Below are positions 44,956 through 55,796 of a stretch of 64,000 bases of DNA, piece after piece. Below the pieces are notes generated by a model. The model was not told the DNA's origin. It did no database searches and saw only the letters and a program-made list of their open reading frames with translations. Position 1 is the stretch's first letter. Every line of letters starts with the position of its first letter. A program made the position numbers and the translations under genes. Source of the DNA: Fonsecaea monophora (taxonomy: Eukaryota; Ascomycota; Eurotiomycetes; Chaetothyriales; Herpotrichiellaceae); assembly GCF_001642475.1 (NCBI RefSeq), contig NW_019173955.1, positions 1-64,000 of the forward strand, in the 5' to 3' direction.

Positions 44956-46629
44956 TTATGACTGGGTGGGCATGCTGACACTCTTCTCCGTCGAGGAAGC
45001 GTCTTTCGACCCCCAGAAACTGGTGACAGTCTTCCACTGAGTGTAGAATCTCAATCCATCTTTGCCATAGAAATTGGCGAGTCCCGTCCCTGCCACGCTC
45101 TTTTTGTTGCCTGTGAAGCTGAACATCGGTAAGGGCACAGGGATCGGCACGTTGATTCCAATCTGGCCGGCTTCAATGTTCTTCTGGAACCGTGTGGCCA
45201 CGGCCCCAGATGTCGTGAAGATGGACGCCCCATTCCCATAAGGGTTGTCGTTGATCAGCGCGATAGCCTCGTCGAGGGTGGAGATATCTAGGCACACAAG
45301 CACCGGCCCAAATATCTCTTCCGTGTAGCATCGCATATGTGGCTTGACATTGGTGATGATGGTAGGGCCCACCTGAGTTCAGCCGGTTAGAAATCTTGGA
45401 GCTGGAACATGGGGAGTGAGAACAGTACGTACCCAGTTGCCGTTGGGATATTTGCTGGGCTTATACCCACGACCGTCCAGTAAAATGGTCGCGCCTTCTT
45501 CCTCGGCAGACGCGATCAAACCTTCGACCCGTTCTCTCGCCTGGGGAGTGATCACAGGCCCCAGATCGACGTCGTTTTCAAAGCCTCCATCCACTCGGAG
45601 AGATTTGGTCCGTTCAACAAGATCTGGAATCCATTGCTGGGTTTCTCCCACGGAAAGGAGCACACTCAGTGCCATACAGCGTTGACCGGCGGCACCAAAG
45701 GCGGCACCAATGATGGAGTGTATGGCGTGGTTCTTGTTGCTATCCGGCATGAGCACAGCATGGTTTTTGGCACCGAGATTGGCTTGTACCCGCTTGCCTT
45801 GCTCAGAGGCGCGTCTATAGATGTATTCACCGGCGCGGTTCGACCCGACGAACGAGATGGCTCGAATAACTGGTGCATCGATGATGAAATCGACCGTCTT
45901 TGCCGACCCATGGACGATATTCACGACCCCAGGAGGGAACCCGGCTTCCTTGCACAGCTGAGCGATGATCATGGCGGCTCCAGGATCTCGCTCGCTAGGC
46001 TTCAGAATGAGCGTGTTTCCGGTCACAGTCGCCAATGGAAGTGACCACAGTGGTATCATTGCAGGAAAATTGAAAGGGCATATAGCCGCCACAACGCCCA
46101 GTGGTTCCCGATACGACCTTGTCTCCATATCCGTCGCGACCTCAAGCACCTCCCCCGTCGATTGCGTGGTGATGGCGCAAGCTGTTTCGCAGACCTGGAG
46201 ACCTCGTAGTACGTCGCCCTTTGCATCTGCAAGAGTTTTGCCCTGCTCGAGCACGATCGAGGCGGCGAGCGTGTCCATGTTTTGACGGATCAAGTGCGTC
46301 AGCCGGAACATGACTTGCTGCCTTCGGATGATCGAGGTGGCACGCCATGACGAGAACGCGTTCTGAGCCGATCTGACCGCCGCTTCTAGCTCTTCTTGAG
46401 TGCTCTGTGGGACTCTGGTGACGAGGCTGTTGGTCGCCGGGTCATGAACATCGATCCATTCTTGTGTCTGAGAAGGTACCAGTTCGTTGTCCAGGAAATT
46501 GGCCGTGTCCACGATTTGGTGGGACTGCGATTGCATTGCTATTAGATGGCTCGTGGTGGCCTTCAACCGGTTGATAGGGGTCTTCAACATGCGCAGCTCT
46601 TCCGATTCTTGGGTCTTCCTGTGCGCCAT
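44956..46629 (-). CDS. Methylmalonate-semialdehyde dehydrogenase-type aldehyde dehydrogenase (CoA-acylating)
   Basis: Oxidises methylmalonate or malonate semialdehyde with NAD and CoA to propanoyl-CoA or acetyl-CoA in valine, pyrimidine and beta-alanine breakdown. Exons 46629-45433 and 45372-44956 give 537 residues. Seen: the NAD-binding CPFNFPAMIPLWSLPLA, FVGSNRAGEYIY, the nucleophile in GAAGQRCMAL (about Cys318), EEIFGPVLV, and the family-diagnostic NVPIPVPLPMFSFTGNKKS followed by FYTQWKTVTSFW. The N terminus MLKTPINRLKATTSHLIA (after an earlier in-frame ATG) is basic and amphipathic, compatible with mitochondrial import. As a cluster member it is probably a pathway-dedicated paralogue rather than the housekeeping enzyme, which cannot be checked here. 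Confidence 0.92.
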
Positions 46630-47448
46630 ACGCTTCTCTGGTGACAGCGAAAGATGAGTAGGTCTCTTTGAGATTTAAAGAACGGTATTGACGACCGCTG
46701 GTCCAGTGAAGCAACATAGACGACAGCAAAATTCCGAGCTGACCATGCGACAACCAACCATTCAGCCCGGCCTGGACCCAGGCTAAACTTACCTAAAGCG
46801 GAAGTTGAGGCCGCTCAAAGTATCAATATTACTCTGCGGCTCATCAGAGAGCCTCGAATTCCCTGCGCCAGAAGAAGACGGGGTCTGCCTAATCCGGACG
46901 CTGTTGCCGACCCAGATTCCCGATTTTCCCTCGATGGAGCTGAGCAGGAGCTGCTTCTTGAAGGTTGCAGCGTGCGACAAAATTATGTAGAGGTACACAT
47001 GTCTAGGTATACTACCGGTCTATCGGTTATCGATATTTGTTTGCCGCAGAAATCCCAACTCAGCATCGATCAAGCTGCTCAAAGGAGACCCCCGCTCTGT
47101 GCGTTTTGTCTTCCATATCTTAGCCCCGAACACTCATGCGAGAGCCGCACGCTCTAGATCTCCACGTGTTGTGATCAAACCTCATAGACCCCCTTTCCAT
47201 TGCAATTGCACGACAACCGAAGTCTCATGGAAGATGGCCGGAGGAGGCTCCGCTCTTCCAGGGTGTACAGACCTTTGGGTGTCCTCGTTGTCCTTTTAAA
47301 ACAACCGAGGTTACCGTTACGTTCCGACGCGATCTATCACAAGCAATCGTTTAACAACCTATCTTCCTAATAATCTAGGACGTTTTGAAACGTGATTTTG
47401 TATTAGACGCGAGGAACTACCCTTGGCCTCTGATCGGACAGAAGTTGT
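46630..47448. promoter_or_regulatory. Upstream region of the MMSDH gene
   Basis: About 0.8 kb without a supported gene between the MMSDH start and the VOC stop. AT-rich stretches near 46985-47045 and 47340-47395 have no recognised function. Confidence 0.4.
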
Positions 47449-48027
47449 TTATTTTGAAGAAGGGTTAGCAAGCGTCGTCAGGCGCTCGAAGCTGATGTCC
47501 AGAATCTCGATCACGTTGCCCCACGGGTCTGCTGCGTAGAGACACTTGATGTTCTTGGGGACGGGAAACACGGGATCGACAGTCGCTCCAATTTGCTTTC
47601 CTCCTGCCTTTACGATTCTCCCCACCAGCGCGTCAGGCTCTGGGTCCGTGACACAGATGTGGAAGAAACCGCCTCGGTGGTACTCAAACTCCTTCTCCGG
47701 AACGTACGTCTTTGGATTTCCGAACTCGAACAACTCGAAACCCACGCCGTTTCCGGTCGCCATGTACGCGACTTTGACATGCTGCAGCGACTCTGGATAG
47801 ATGCCGAAAATTGGAGCATTTGGTACCTCTGCGCGCTTGATGTCGTGGATTTTGTTGCCAATGAGCTGAAAACCGAAGAGCGACGAGTACCAATCCACCG
47901 CCTTCTGGATGTCCGGCACGGAAACTCCGACGTGGTTGAAAGGTCGATTGTGTTGCTGAAGTGAGGAAAATATTCATCAGTCCTGAATCACGATCTGGAA
48001 ATGGAGATAACGTACGATAGAGGCCAT
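47449..48027 (-). CDS. VOC superfamily (glyoxalase/dioxygenase-fold) protein
   Basis: Small metalloenzyme-like protein of 172 residues. Exon 1 is just 12 bp (48027-48016, MASI), then a 60 bp intron, then exon 2 (47955-47449). Fold markers: NHVGVSVPDIQKAVDWYSS opens the first beta-alpha-beta-beta-beta unit with the first metal His; FFHICVTDPEPDALVGRI opens the second with another His; ADPWGNVIEILD supplies the metal Glu. The family includes glyoxalase I, methylmalonyl-CoA epimerase and extradiol dioxygenases. Given the MMSDH neighbour, an epimerase or a lyase-like role is conceivable, but nothing in the sequence settles it. Confidence 0.85.
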
Positions 48028-48622
48028 GGCGATGTAGTTTTCTCGAGAATGATCCCTAGGTCTGTTGCCATATAACTTTCCAAAACATCACTCACGAACA
48101 TTCTTATACAAAGTGTTGCAGCCAAGGGGATGTAGTACCAATGACAAGCCTTGAGCCCGTTCTGGACAGTGGCGGATGTGATTGCCAGATTTGACTATTT
48201 TAACCTGGATCTGATCTCTCGATGGGTGATTACTTTATTCATTACGGTGTTGCGGTATCAAGATACGGGCTTTATTCTATTTGACGTGTCTAGTATATAC
48301 TTCCGATAAGCAATGATTATACCTCTGTACGCCACTGAGAGTCCTTCGAGGCGTACCATGTGCCTCCATCTCATCGTACTTGGCCATGTCTATATCACAA
48401 AATTCAGGGCCGAGGACCGGCTATCGCGATGTGAAATACGGCTCATCGACTAGTCATTTTCATCCTTATAACCTGTGCGGTGTTTGAGCCTATTTACTTT
48501 GGTTCTTGTATTTTTTCCTTTTCAGTCTCACCGGAGAATAATGTCCAGCCTCCCAAATATCGCGTTCTACTCTGTCTGTTCCTTGATACTCCCAGGAAGC
48601 AATACAAAAACAACATACCACT
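48028..48622. promoter_or_regulatory. Upstream region of the VOC gene
   Basis: AT-rich 595 bp, no gene supported. Confidence 0.4.
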
Positions 48623-49736
48623 CTAGGAATGGCCAGCCTTCATCCACTCGGTCAACATCTCCAGATTGATGTCATTGCCACCACAAACAACGATAACCAC
48701 CTTTGTAGACTTTGTTACTTTGCGGCCAAGGACCTTTTCCAATAAACCGTCAAAGCAGAGCGCAATGTTGACTCCGACCGTCAACTCGGCGATGATCTTC
48801 TCCGTTTGGGCCAGGAGCAAGGAGCCCTTTGCGGCCTGGTCGTCTGGTAACACAGCACTTATGACCCGTGGCCGCTGAGCGTACTCCCATGTTCGCTGCG
48901 AGACCCTGGCGACCCCCAGACTTCTGGCCTGTGAAGTTATCTTATCCATGGTAATTAGCCGACCGGCCTTGAGGGATTGACTGAGCGAATCGGCTCCTTG
49001 GGTTTCCATCGCCACGACGGACACGTCGTCGATCCATGATCTGGCATCCAAAGACTGCATGATGCCGTTCAGAAGGCCGCCTCCGCCGACACTACAGACG
49101 ACCACGTCGGGCTTCTCGGGGTGCATCTGGGTGGCGATCTCGTCCATGACAGTCGAATTGCCGTCCCAAATGTCCGGATGGTCAAAGGGAGGCACATAGA
49201 CTCCGTCTGGATCCGATTTTAAAACCGTCTCCTTGAGATAGCGATCCGCCTCCAAGACCGAATGCCCGTGTTGGATGACATTGGCAGCGCCCTTGGCCCA
49301 AAGCATGGCGACGAGGTCAGGCTTGGTTGCCGTGGGCACGACCACCGTAGCAGGATACCCTAGCGAGCGAGCGGCATGGACGCATGCCAACCCTGCGTTA
49401 CCGCCGGATGAGGCGTAAAAATGGGTCTTGTTGTTCAGATGGCCGCAGGAGGCGTCTTGTCGTTCCCGAACACGCTGCAGGACGTAGTTGCCCACGCCGC
49501 GCGACTTGAAGGATCCGGAGGGCTGGAAGTTGTCGAGCTTCAGGAAGATTCTGCTTCTACGATTTAGTAACAATGGAAAAGACGACCAAAGCCAGGGTTG
49601 GAACCCAACAACAACAAGAACAACAAGCAGGCTGCTGCTGCTGCTCTAGAGCCACGTACCATCCGGCAGCTTCAGATAAGCCCGGCGACTCGATCAACGG
49701 AGTCGAAACCCATGGTTTCTTGAGACCCCTGGTCAT
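48623..49736 (-). CDS. L-serine/L-threonine dehydratase (PLP, fold type II)
   Basis: PLP enzyme that eliminates water from serine or threonine to give 2-aminoacrylate or 2-aminocrotonate, which hydrolyse to pyruvate or 2-oxobutyrate plus ammonia. Exons 49736-49660 and 49553-48623 give 335 residues. Seen: KLDNFQPSGSFKSRG with the PLP lysine in SFKSRG; the substrate loop SSGGNAG; the phosphate-binding loop SVGGGGLLNG; and the C-terminal VVCGGNDINLE. The N-terminal TPLIESPGLSEAAGC is restored only by splicing the 105 bp intron with its CAA/CAG repeat. Start at MTRGLKKPW gives a normal length; an upstream ATG (49874) is open but looks like leader. The sequence lacks a regulatory ACT domain, so it is the short, catabolic type. 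It is transcribed divergently from RidA. Confidence 0.92.
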
Positions 49737-50554
49737 TCCACCCGTGGGCGAATCGTGTACCACTCCGCTGCTCGGTGTCGCATTCACAGTGTCGGGAACG
49801 ATCCGCGCAGTAGCCCACATTGCAACGACGAGACTCCTTGTCAGCGGGTTTTCAAAGGTGGTTTCAACAAACACTCGTATGCCCTATCAGTGACCCCTTC
49901 TCGCATTTAAGATATCTGCATTCAAGGCACAACAGCAGCGTTGCCTTTGACAGGGAGAACTAACGCTCGAGTCATTTCCCCCTTTTCGGTAATAGCACTT
50001 CCGACTGATACACGGACATTATTGGATTTTTGTTTGCCAGTTTGAGATGTGACGGGAGAGGCCTGGAAGGGGGGGGGTGGGAGGGTTCCGTTCAGGAAGG
50101 AACGGCAAAAATCTCCCGATCTGGTAATACGACACCTACGTCATGGTTCTGACAATGCTTCATGGTTACTGGATTGGCCAAAGATACGAATCTGGCCCCT
50201 GCATCGGCCCCTGCATCAACTAGACTTCTTTCACAAACAGACCGTGCCAAATTCACTGCCGATCCGTGAGCTGGGAGCGCGCGGAAATGGATGCTCGTGC
50301 TTCGTGACCATGCTCAGGCGCCTGAATACCACTTAGCAGAGGGCAATGGTTACCATTTGGCAGCAGATTCTTCACAATTGAAGGGACTGGACTACTAAGC
50401 TCTCCGGACGAAAAAAAATGGTCACACACACATTGAGCGCCAAACAAACAGCATAAGTGAGAAGATCCTTCATAGTTCTACCGGCTCCTTACTCTGTCTT
50501 GTATATTTTTTTGGCCGTTATCAAGATCCTTCCAGAAATTCTTTTTCCCCGAGA
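49737..50554. promoter_or_regulatory. Divergent promoter between dehydratase and RidA, with CGG-N11-CCG site
   Basis: 818 bp between two outward-facing genes whose products act in succession on enamines. A perfect CGG-N11-CCG element is at 49987-50003, the spacing preferred by Gal4-type Zn2Cys6 dimers. Functional relevance is inferred. Confidence 0.5.
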
Positions 50555-51086
50555 ATGGCCTCCTCTCCCTTGAGTTCCGTTGTGTCTCTGGACGTTTGTC
50601 CCCGTGAGTGTTGGAGCCGACCATGTACAAGTCCGAGTCGAAGTTTGACAGTGGTGCTTAGCGGCTGGCCCTTATAGCCCTGCCATCAAAGCCGGCGGGC
50701 TTGTCTGGGTCTCCGGCCAGCTTCCTATCGATTCGAACGGAGTGGTGGTCACCGAGTCCATTTGTGCCATGACGGCGCACTCCATCTGCAATATCAAGGC
50801 CATCTTGGAAGCCGCAGGGAGCGAGCTGGGCAAAGTCACCAGGGTCGGAGTGAGTTTTGCGATTGATTCCCCTTCCGGAGAGAGAGAGACCTGGAAAAGA
50901 CATGGGGAGCTAACGATTATGTGGCACCTTTCGAAAAAGGTCTTCTTGTCCGACATGAAGTACTTTGCTGAGATGAATGCCGAGTACGAAAAGTGGTTCA
51001 CACATAAGCCAGCACGAACTTGCGTCGCCGTGAAGCAATTGCCTCTGGGTGTCGATGTAGAGCTGGACGCTGTGGCTTTGCAATAA
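50555..51086 (+). CDS. RidA family imine/enamine deaminase, copy 1
   Basis: Hydrolyses reactive enamines and imines (for example 2-aminoacrylate) to keto acids, protecting PLP enzymes. Exons 50555-50603, 50662-50849 and 50940-51086 give 127 residues, the normal size of the trimeric family. The residues linked to catalysis are present: Tyr in GPYSPAI, Arg in PARTCVAV and Glu in VDVELDAVAL. The start lies 818 bp from the divergent dehydratase, the enzyme that makes its classic substrate. The second intron (90 bp) is a multiple of three without a stop, so retention would add 30 residues rather than truncate. Confidence 0.92.
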
Positions 51087-51414
51087 ATCAGATTTGGTTT
51101 CTGGGTCTCAGAGTGTGTATCAGTCTCATTGTATGACGGTTCTACAATCCACCATGGGTCTATTGATACCAATACATTTGAAAAGATTGCGAATATAGAG
51201 AGCATGAATAGAAAACGTGGACATTCTTTTTTGGCTTGCAAGAAAGACGAAGTGGCTTTTCAAATCATTGATTCTGTTATGAACACGGGCCGTTGACTTG
51301 AAAAAATCCAGTATGAGAGCCGTGGCATGTGAGGCGCCTCAAGATGATCCCCCACGGGCAGAAGAAGGCGGGAAAAGCATCAACCATTGTTCATGGGGGA
51401 GACGTTGGGCCCCT
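51087..51414. other. Convergent intergenic region
   Basis: 328 bp between the 3' ends of RidA and the flavin oxidase. Nothing recognised. Confidence 0.5.
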
Positions 51415-52884
51415 TTACAATTTCGCCAACTCCTTGGCCCTGTTACCAAGCATATGCTCTCGGGCAAGCCGAAGCTGTGTGTTCAGCCTCGCGGGCGTGA
51501 TCCATAAAGGTGACGGAATTTGCGCATCCTCGTCGCTGATATGCTGTATATCGCCGCGCACAAGTTTTGCGATGGCTTCGGCGCAGCCATAGATCAGTGG
51601 CATGCCGTGAGCCTAGAAATTGTTAGCTTTAATACCCAGGCCAACCTTGCAATGATTTCCCCGAGGGGCAATCGATTTGACGAGGGAAGAACTCACGGTG
51701 AAGCCTGCTTCCACAAAGACGCCCGGCTTTCCGGGCAACTCGCCAACCCAGGGGGCCAGATCTTCACTGAAGCCCATCGTTCCTGTCCAAAGATGAGTCA
51801 CTCGAGCGTCTGACGACTCCCACCCGCGGAAATGGCGCTGCATATAGCCCGTAAAATACTCCTCTGCCCCTGGAATCAGCTCCGAGTCGTTCGAGTTGCC
51901 CAGCCAGTTGCTGTCGTCCGAGAGGACCACCTGCTTCGCCCCGCCTACAATGATGCTGCCATCCGACCGAGGAATCAGATAGTCGTACTCTTCAGGGCCG
52001 AACCGGATCGAATACGTATTGTTCAGGTGGGGGGTCTTGTCTTTGCCGGCAGGAATGGCTATTCTTGCCGCCACGCCTCGCACCGGGGTGATTTTCCCTT
52101 GAAACTCTGGGAGGAGCGCGCCAGTGTGGGCGTTTGTGGCGACGACGATGTTGCGGGCCCGGATGACGCCGCGTGTCGTTTCCACGGCATAGTACCCCTC
52201 GCTATCTCGCGAAGGTGAAATCGACAGCGCGGGCGTGTTGGTCTGTAGATTTGCACCCCATTCCAAGCATCGCCGGAGGAGATGGTAGACGAGTTTGAGA
52301 ACCCAAACGGACCCTGCCGTATACGTAAATGCCGCAAGCGCTCCACGGACGCCCGAGATACGTTCTGCTCGCTCGGGCTCCAGGATCACCTGGAGGTCGG
52401 GGGAGAATTCGAAGCCAGAGCGCTGGAGTTGCAGGTACGCCTCGATAGCGGGCTTTGCGCTTCGCTCGTCGACAAACACGTCCATGGCTCTGGTGAGTTC
52501 GAAATCACACCGGATCTTCTCGTCCTCGATCAGCTTCTTCACGTCCCACACCTGTCGCATCTCGAATTCGGACATCTCTTTGGCGACTTTGAGACCATAT
52601 CTTCGTTGCCATCGGGAAATGGCGAAGTGCGGATCCGGCTTGAGATGCCCACCATTGCGCCCCGAGGCACCAGAACATGCCTCCCGAGCTTCGAGAATGA
52701 CCGTCGACAATCGGGCTTCCGGATTCCTAAGGAGAAAATAGCTCGTGGCGGCACCAGAGTAGCCAGATCCTACCACCACAACATCTGCGGTTTCAGGGAG
52801 CACGTCGGTGGTTCGATGATTGCGCAGGGTGTCCGGACTGGAGGTCCAGAATGATGGCAGTGGTGAGGGATGGGGGAGGGACAT
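51415..52884 (-). CDS. FAD-dependent oxidoreductase, DAO family (amine/amino-acid oxidase-like)
   Basis: Flavin oxidase that oxidises a C-N bond to an imine. Two exons (52884-51697, 51612-51415) give 461 residues. The dinucleotide fold VVVVGSGYSGAATSYFL lies near residue 36. The flavin-contacting block SGASGRNGGHLKPDP is the fungal form of the GASGRNGGH motif shared with gamma-glutamylputrescine oxidase (PuuB) and related DAO enzymes, in which the cofactor may be covalently held. A C-terminal GFTGHGMPLIYGCAEAIA, created by splicing the 84 bp intron, completes the FAD site. Substrate could be an amine, an N-methyl amino acid or a cyclic imino acid. Its presence between two RidA genes supports an imine product. 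No peroxisomal SKL-type ending is present (ends AKELAKL). Confidence 0.88.
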
Positions 52885-53221
52885 TTTTTCGCACGAGATC
52901 TCTGTCTGTGGACGGGAGTCAGATAGATCCTGGCCGCTGCAGGGTGCTGTTTTTATCTGGAGCAACAGAAGACGCAAGTTCGTGAATGCGTCATACAAAA
53001 AGAAGTCATCCGTAGAGCCCAGACCACGATGGTTATGCCTTTGCCGAAATTGGTAGTATTACGCGTCAAAAAATGGCCTGACTCTATATCGCATACACCC
53101 AGATTCTAGTCGCATGATCTGGACACTCAGGCTGGATTTACGGAGGGAACATGATGACGGTTTCGAGATCATTCTGTGCCGAGGCTATGCTTTCAAGTGT
53201 TGCTTTCGTCTTCTACAACCT
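52885..53221. promoter_or_regulatory. Short promoter of the flavin oxidase gene
   Basis: 337 bp between the oxidase start and the ALDH stop. Nothing beyond a presumed promoter. Confidence 0.4.
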
Positions 53222-54991
53222 CTAATACTGGCCCTCGATAGTCAAAGTGCCAGTCTTCGTGTACAGGTACTCGTCTACCCCAACATCCTTGCCTCCCTCC
53301 TTTCCGTAACCACTTTCTTTGATTCCGCCGAATGGAACCTCCGCAGATGTGCTGCTTCCGGTGTTCTGGCAGGGCACACAAAACATTAGCTTTCATCACG
53401 CCCTGAGAGACAGCTAAGCGGTGTGCGATGTTGACTTACCAATCCAATTATGCCCGCCTCCAAGTTTTCATAGAGTCTCCAGATACGATCGACGTTCTTG
53501 CTGAATGCGTAGCTGGCTAGGCCCATGGAAGTCTCATTGGCCCATGCCACGACCTCGTCCTCGCTTTCAAATTTGAACAAAGCGGCAACTGGTCCAAAGA
53601 TCTCCTCCCGGCTGATAAGCATGTCTCGGCTCATGTTGACAAGGATAATTGGGTCAATGAAATAGCCACCGGTGCCTTTGCCGAGCCCAGAGCCTTCTTC
53701 TTCTGTTGCCCCTACATAAGGTTTGCCAGTGCCTGAAGCGAGACTTGCCCCCTGCTCTAGGGCGTCGGCCACTTGAGCTTTGATCTTTGTTAGAGATCGA
53801 GGCGTCTGCAAGGGGGGATGTTTGTCAGCCAGTTATCATGGGGCTCATCAACGGAGCGACTAATTTCGATGAAGTGTGCGCGATTAGCTCTAACTTACTG
53901 TGACAGGACCAAGGGTTGTACTGCTCTGCGAGCCATGGCCGACTTTGAGGTGTTTTGTCTTCTCGACTAATAGTTGGGTGAACTTGTCGTATATTCCAGC
54001 CTGGACATATATCCTGTTGGCGGAGATGCATGACTGACCAGCATGCTTCCACTTCAGTAGCATCAGGGTATCGACTGCTTGGTTGAGATCCGCGTCATCA
54101 AACACGATGTACGGACTGTTCCCTCCCAATTCGAGAGAACACTTTTTGAGGTTCTTCGAGCAGAGAGAAGCGACGATCTTGCCCACGCGCGTACTCCCCG
54201 TGAAGGTAACCTTCTTGACGTCCGGGTGTGTGATCAGGGCCTCGGACAACGCAGGCGTATTCTCGTTGCTGGTGGTGAGAACATTAAATACACCGGGTGC
54301 AAATCCTGTTTTTTTTTCTTCTGGTGAGACACATCATCTTTCACAAAATAACCTCGGCCGACGTACCTGCTTTACTCGCTAGATGGGCAAGAGCCAGGCA
54401 GGTCAGAGGTGTTTCGGGGCTGGGCTTGACAACGACGGTACAGCCAGCCGCGAACGCAGCAGCTACTTTGCGCAAAATCATGGCGACAGGATAGTTCCAC
54501 GGGACCAGTGCAGCGACCACGCCGATGGGCTGTTTAATCGTCATTGTTCGACGATTCGGCGCCGACGGTGTGAATACAGTGCCCTGGATGCGATCGGCCT
54601 CTCCGGCAAACCACCAGGCAAAACCCAACGCCATGTCAAGCTCGCCGTGGGACTCGGGAATTGGCTTTCCCGTTTCGTACGTCAGGAGGGTTGCCAGATC
54701 ATCTTTGGCGGCCACGATCAGTTCGTGCCACTTGAAGAGCAGTTGAGCTCGTTTGCGAGGATTGAGGACTCTGTAGCCTTTGAACGCTCTGTGTGCAGAT
54801 TGTACAGCCGTTTCAACATCCTCTACCGCGCTGTCGGGACAGGAGGCCCAAGGTCGATCTGTGCCTGGGTCGATGACGGCGAACCTGTTGCCGCTCTTTG
54901 CCTGAACCCATTTGCCGTCCACATACGAGTCTTCATGAAATAAGTCAGAGTTCTGAAGCTGGAAGGGAAGGTTGTACTTGGTGTTGGCCAT
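53222..54991 (-). CDS. Aldehyde dehydrogenase, succinate-semialdehyde dehydrogenase-like
   Basis: NAD(P)-dependent oxidation of an aldehyde to an acid. Four exons (54991-54367, 54305-53899, 53805-53440, 53365-53222) join to 513 residues. Seen: VVAALVPWNYPVAM in the Rossmann region, FTGSTRVGK, the general base in LELGGNSPYIVFDDADL, the catalytic Cys in HAGQSCISANR (about Cys301), EEIFGPVAALF, and PFGGIKESGYGKEGGK near the end, all typical of the SSADH/GabD branch. Introns of 61, 93 and 74 bp keep the frame. In this cluster it may oxidise a semialdehyde released after deamination or lactone opening; the real substrate is unknown. Confidence 0.92.
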
Positions 54992-55796
54992 TTTTTTGGG
55001 CGCTTCGTTATTGACTTGTTCTTGGTATCCTCCGTTGCGTTTCCAGAAGATGGAAAAGATGAAACCGGCTTTCAGGTGAGTATGGCTGGTTTTTCGTGCG
55101 GAGGTGCGACAAGGTGCCTAGTAGCTTAAATTCAGAGCCTTATCACGGTGGTGTGGAATTTGACTCATGGTTGTGGTCATGGTCATTGGAATCGAACAAG
55201 TTCCCAGGCTGTGTCAAATTTCCCAAAGCGGGAATTCTCCACTGAAAGCCCCACCCAATATTTTGACCATTCCTGATCTAGATATTTTAGCCGTGGCACC
55301 CCTTTAGACGCAAGGGTCCATTGATAGTGAGCACGCGAGTAACACGAGGATGATGCTGATGCGGCACAAAGGACCGACGGTTCTAGAACTCGGCCTATGC
55401 ACTGTCCTTTTTCACCATTTCCACCGGTCGTGTGGTTTGGCTCTGTGACTTTGCTGTTTGAATTGAAGTCGAGACACTATAGATGGTTGGTGGCATGGAA
55501 GACTTAGACCTAGCTCCCTCGCAGGGAATTGGGAATTAGCTACCAAACTCGGGCTGTGGGCATCAACTCTGAAGTCGTCTACGCTCTGCAGTTAGTCATC
55601 CCCCGCTATCGAGACACAGATGAGGGATGGACGAAGGTGGGATCTGAGAGACAAAGGACTTATTCGTAGCATTGCATTCCAAACGTGTCCTGTAAAAGGA
55701 ACGTATATCTAGCGGAAATGGTGATAGTAACACCCTAATACAGCAAATACAGGGGGGAACATCCTGCCCGTGAGCTTGATGTACTTGCAGCAGAAT
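54992..55796. promoter_or_regulatory. Promoter region of the aldehyde dehydrogenase gene
   Basis: About 0.8 kb between ALDH start and BVMO stop. No gene supported. Confidence 0.4.

Noticed and set aside
49573..49893. Plus-strand ORF with Gln and Cys runs across the dehydratase first exon
   Set aside because: It is the antisense reading of the trinucleotide repeat in the dehydratase intron plus its first exon.
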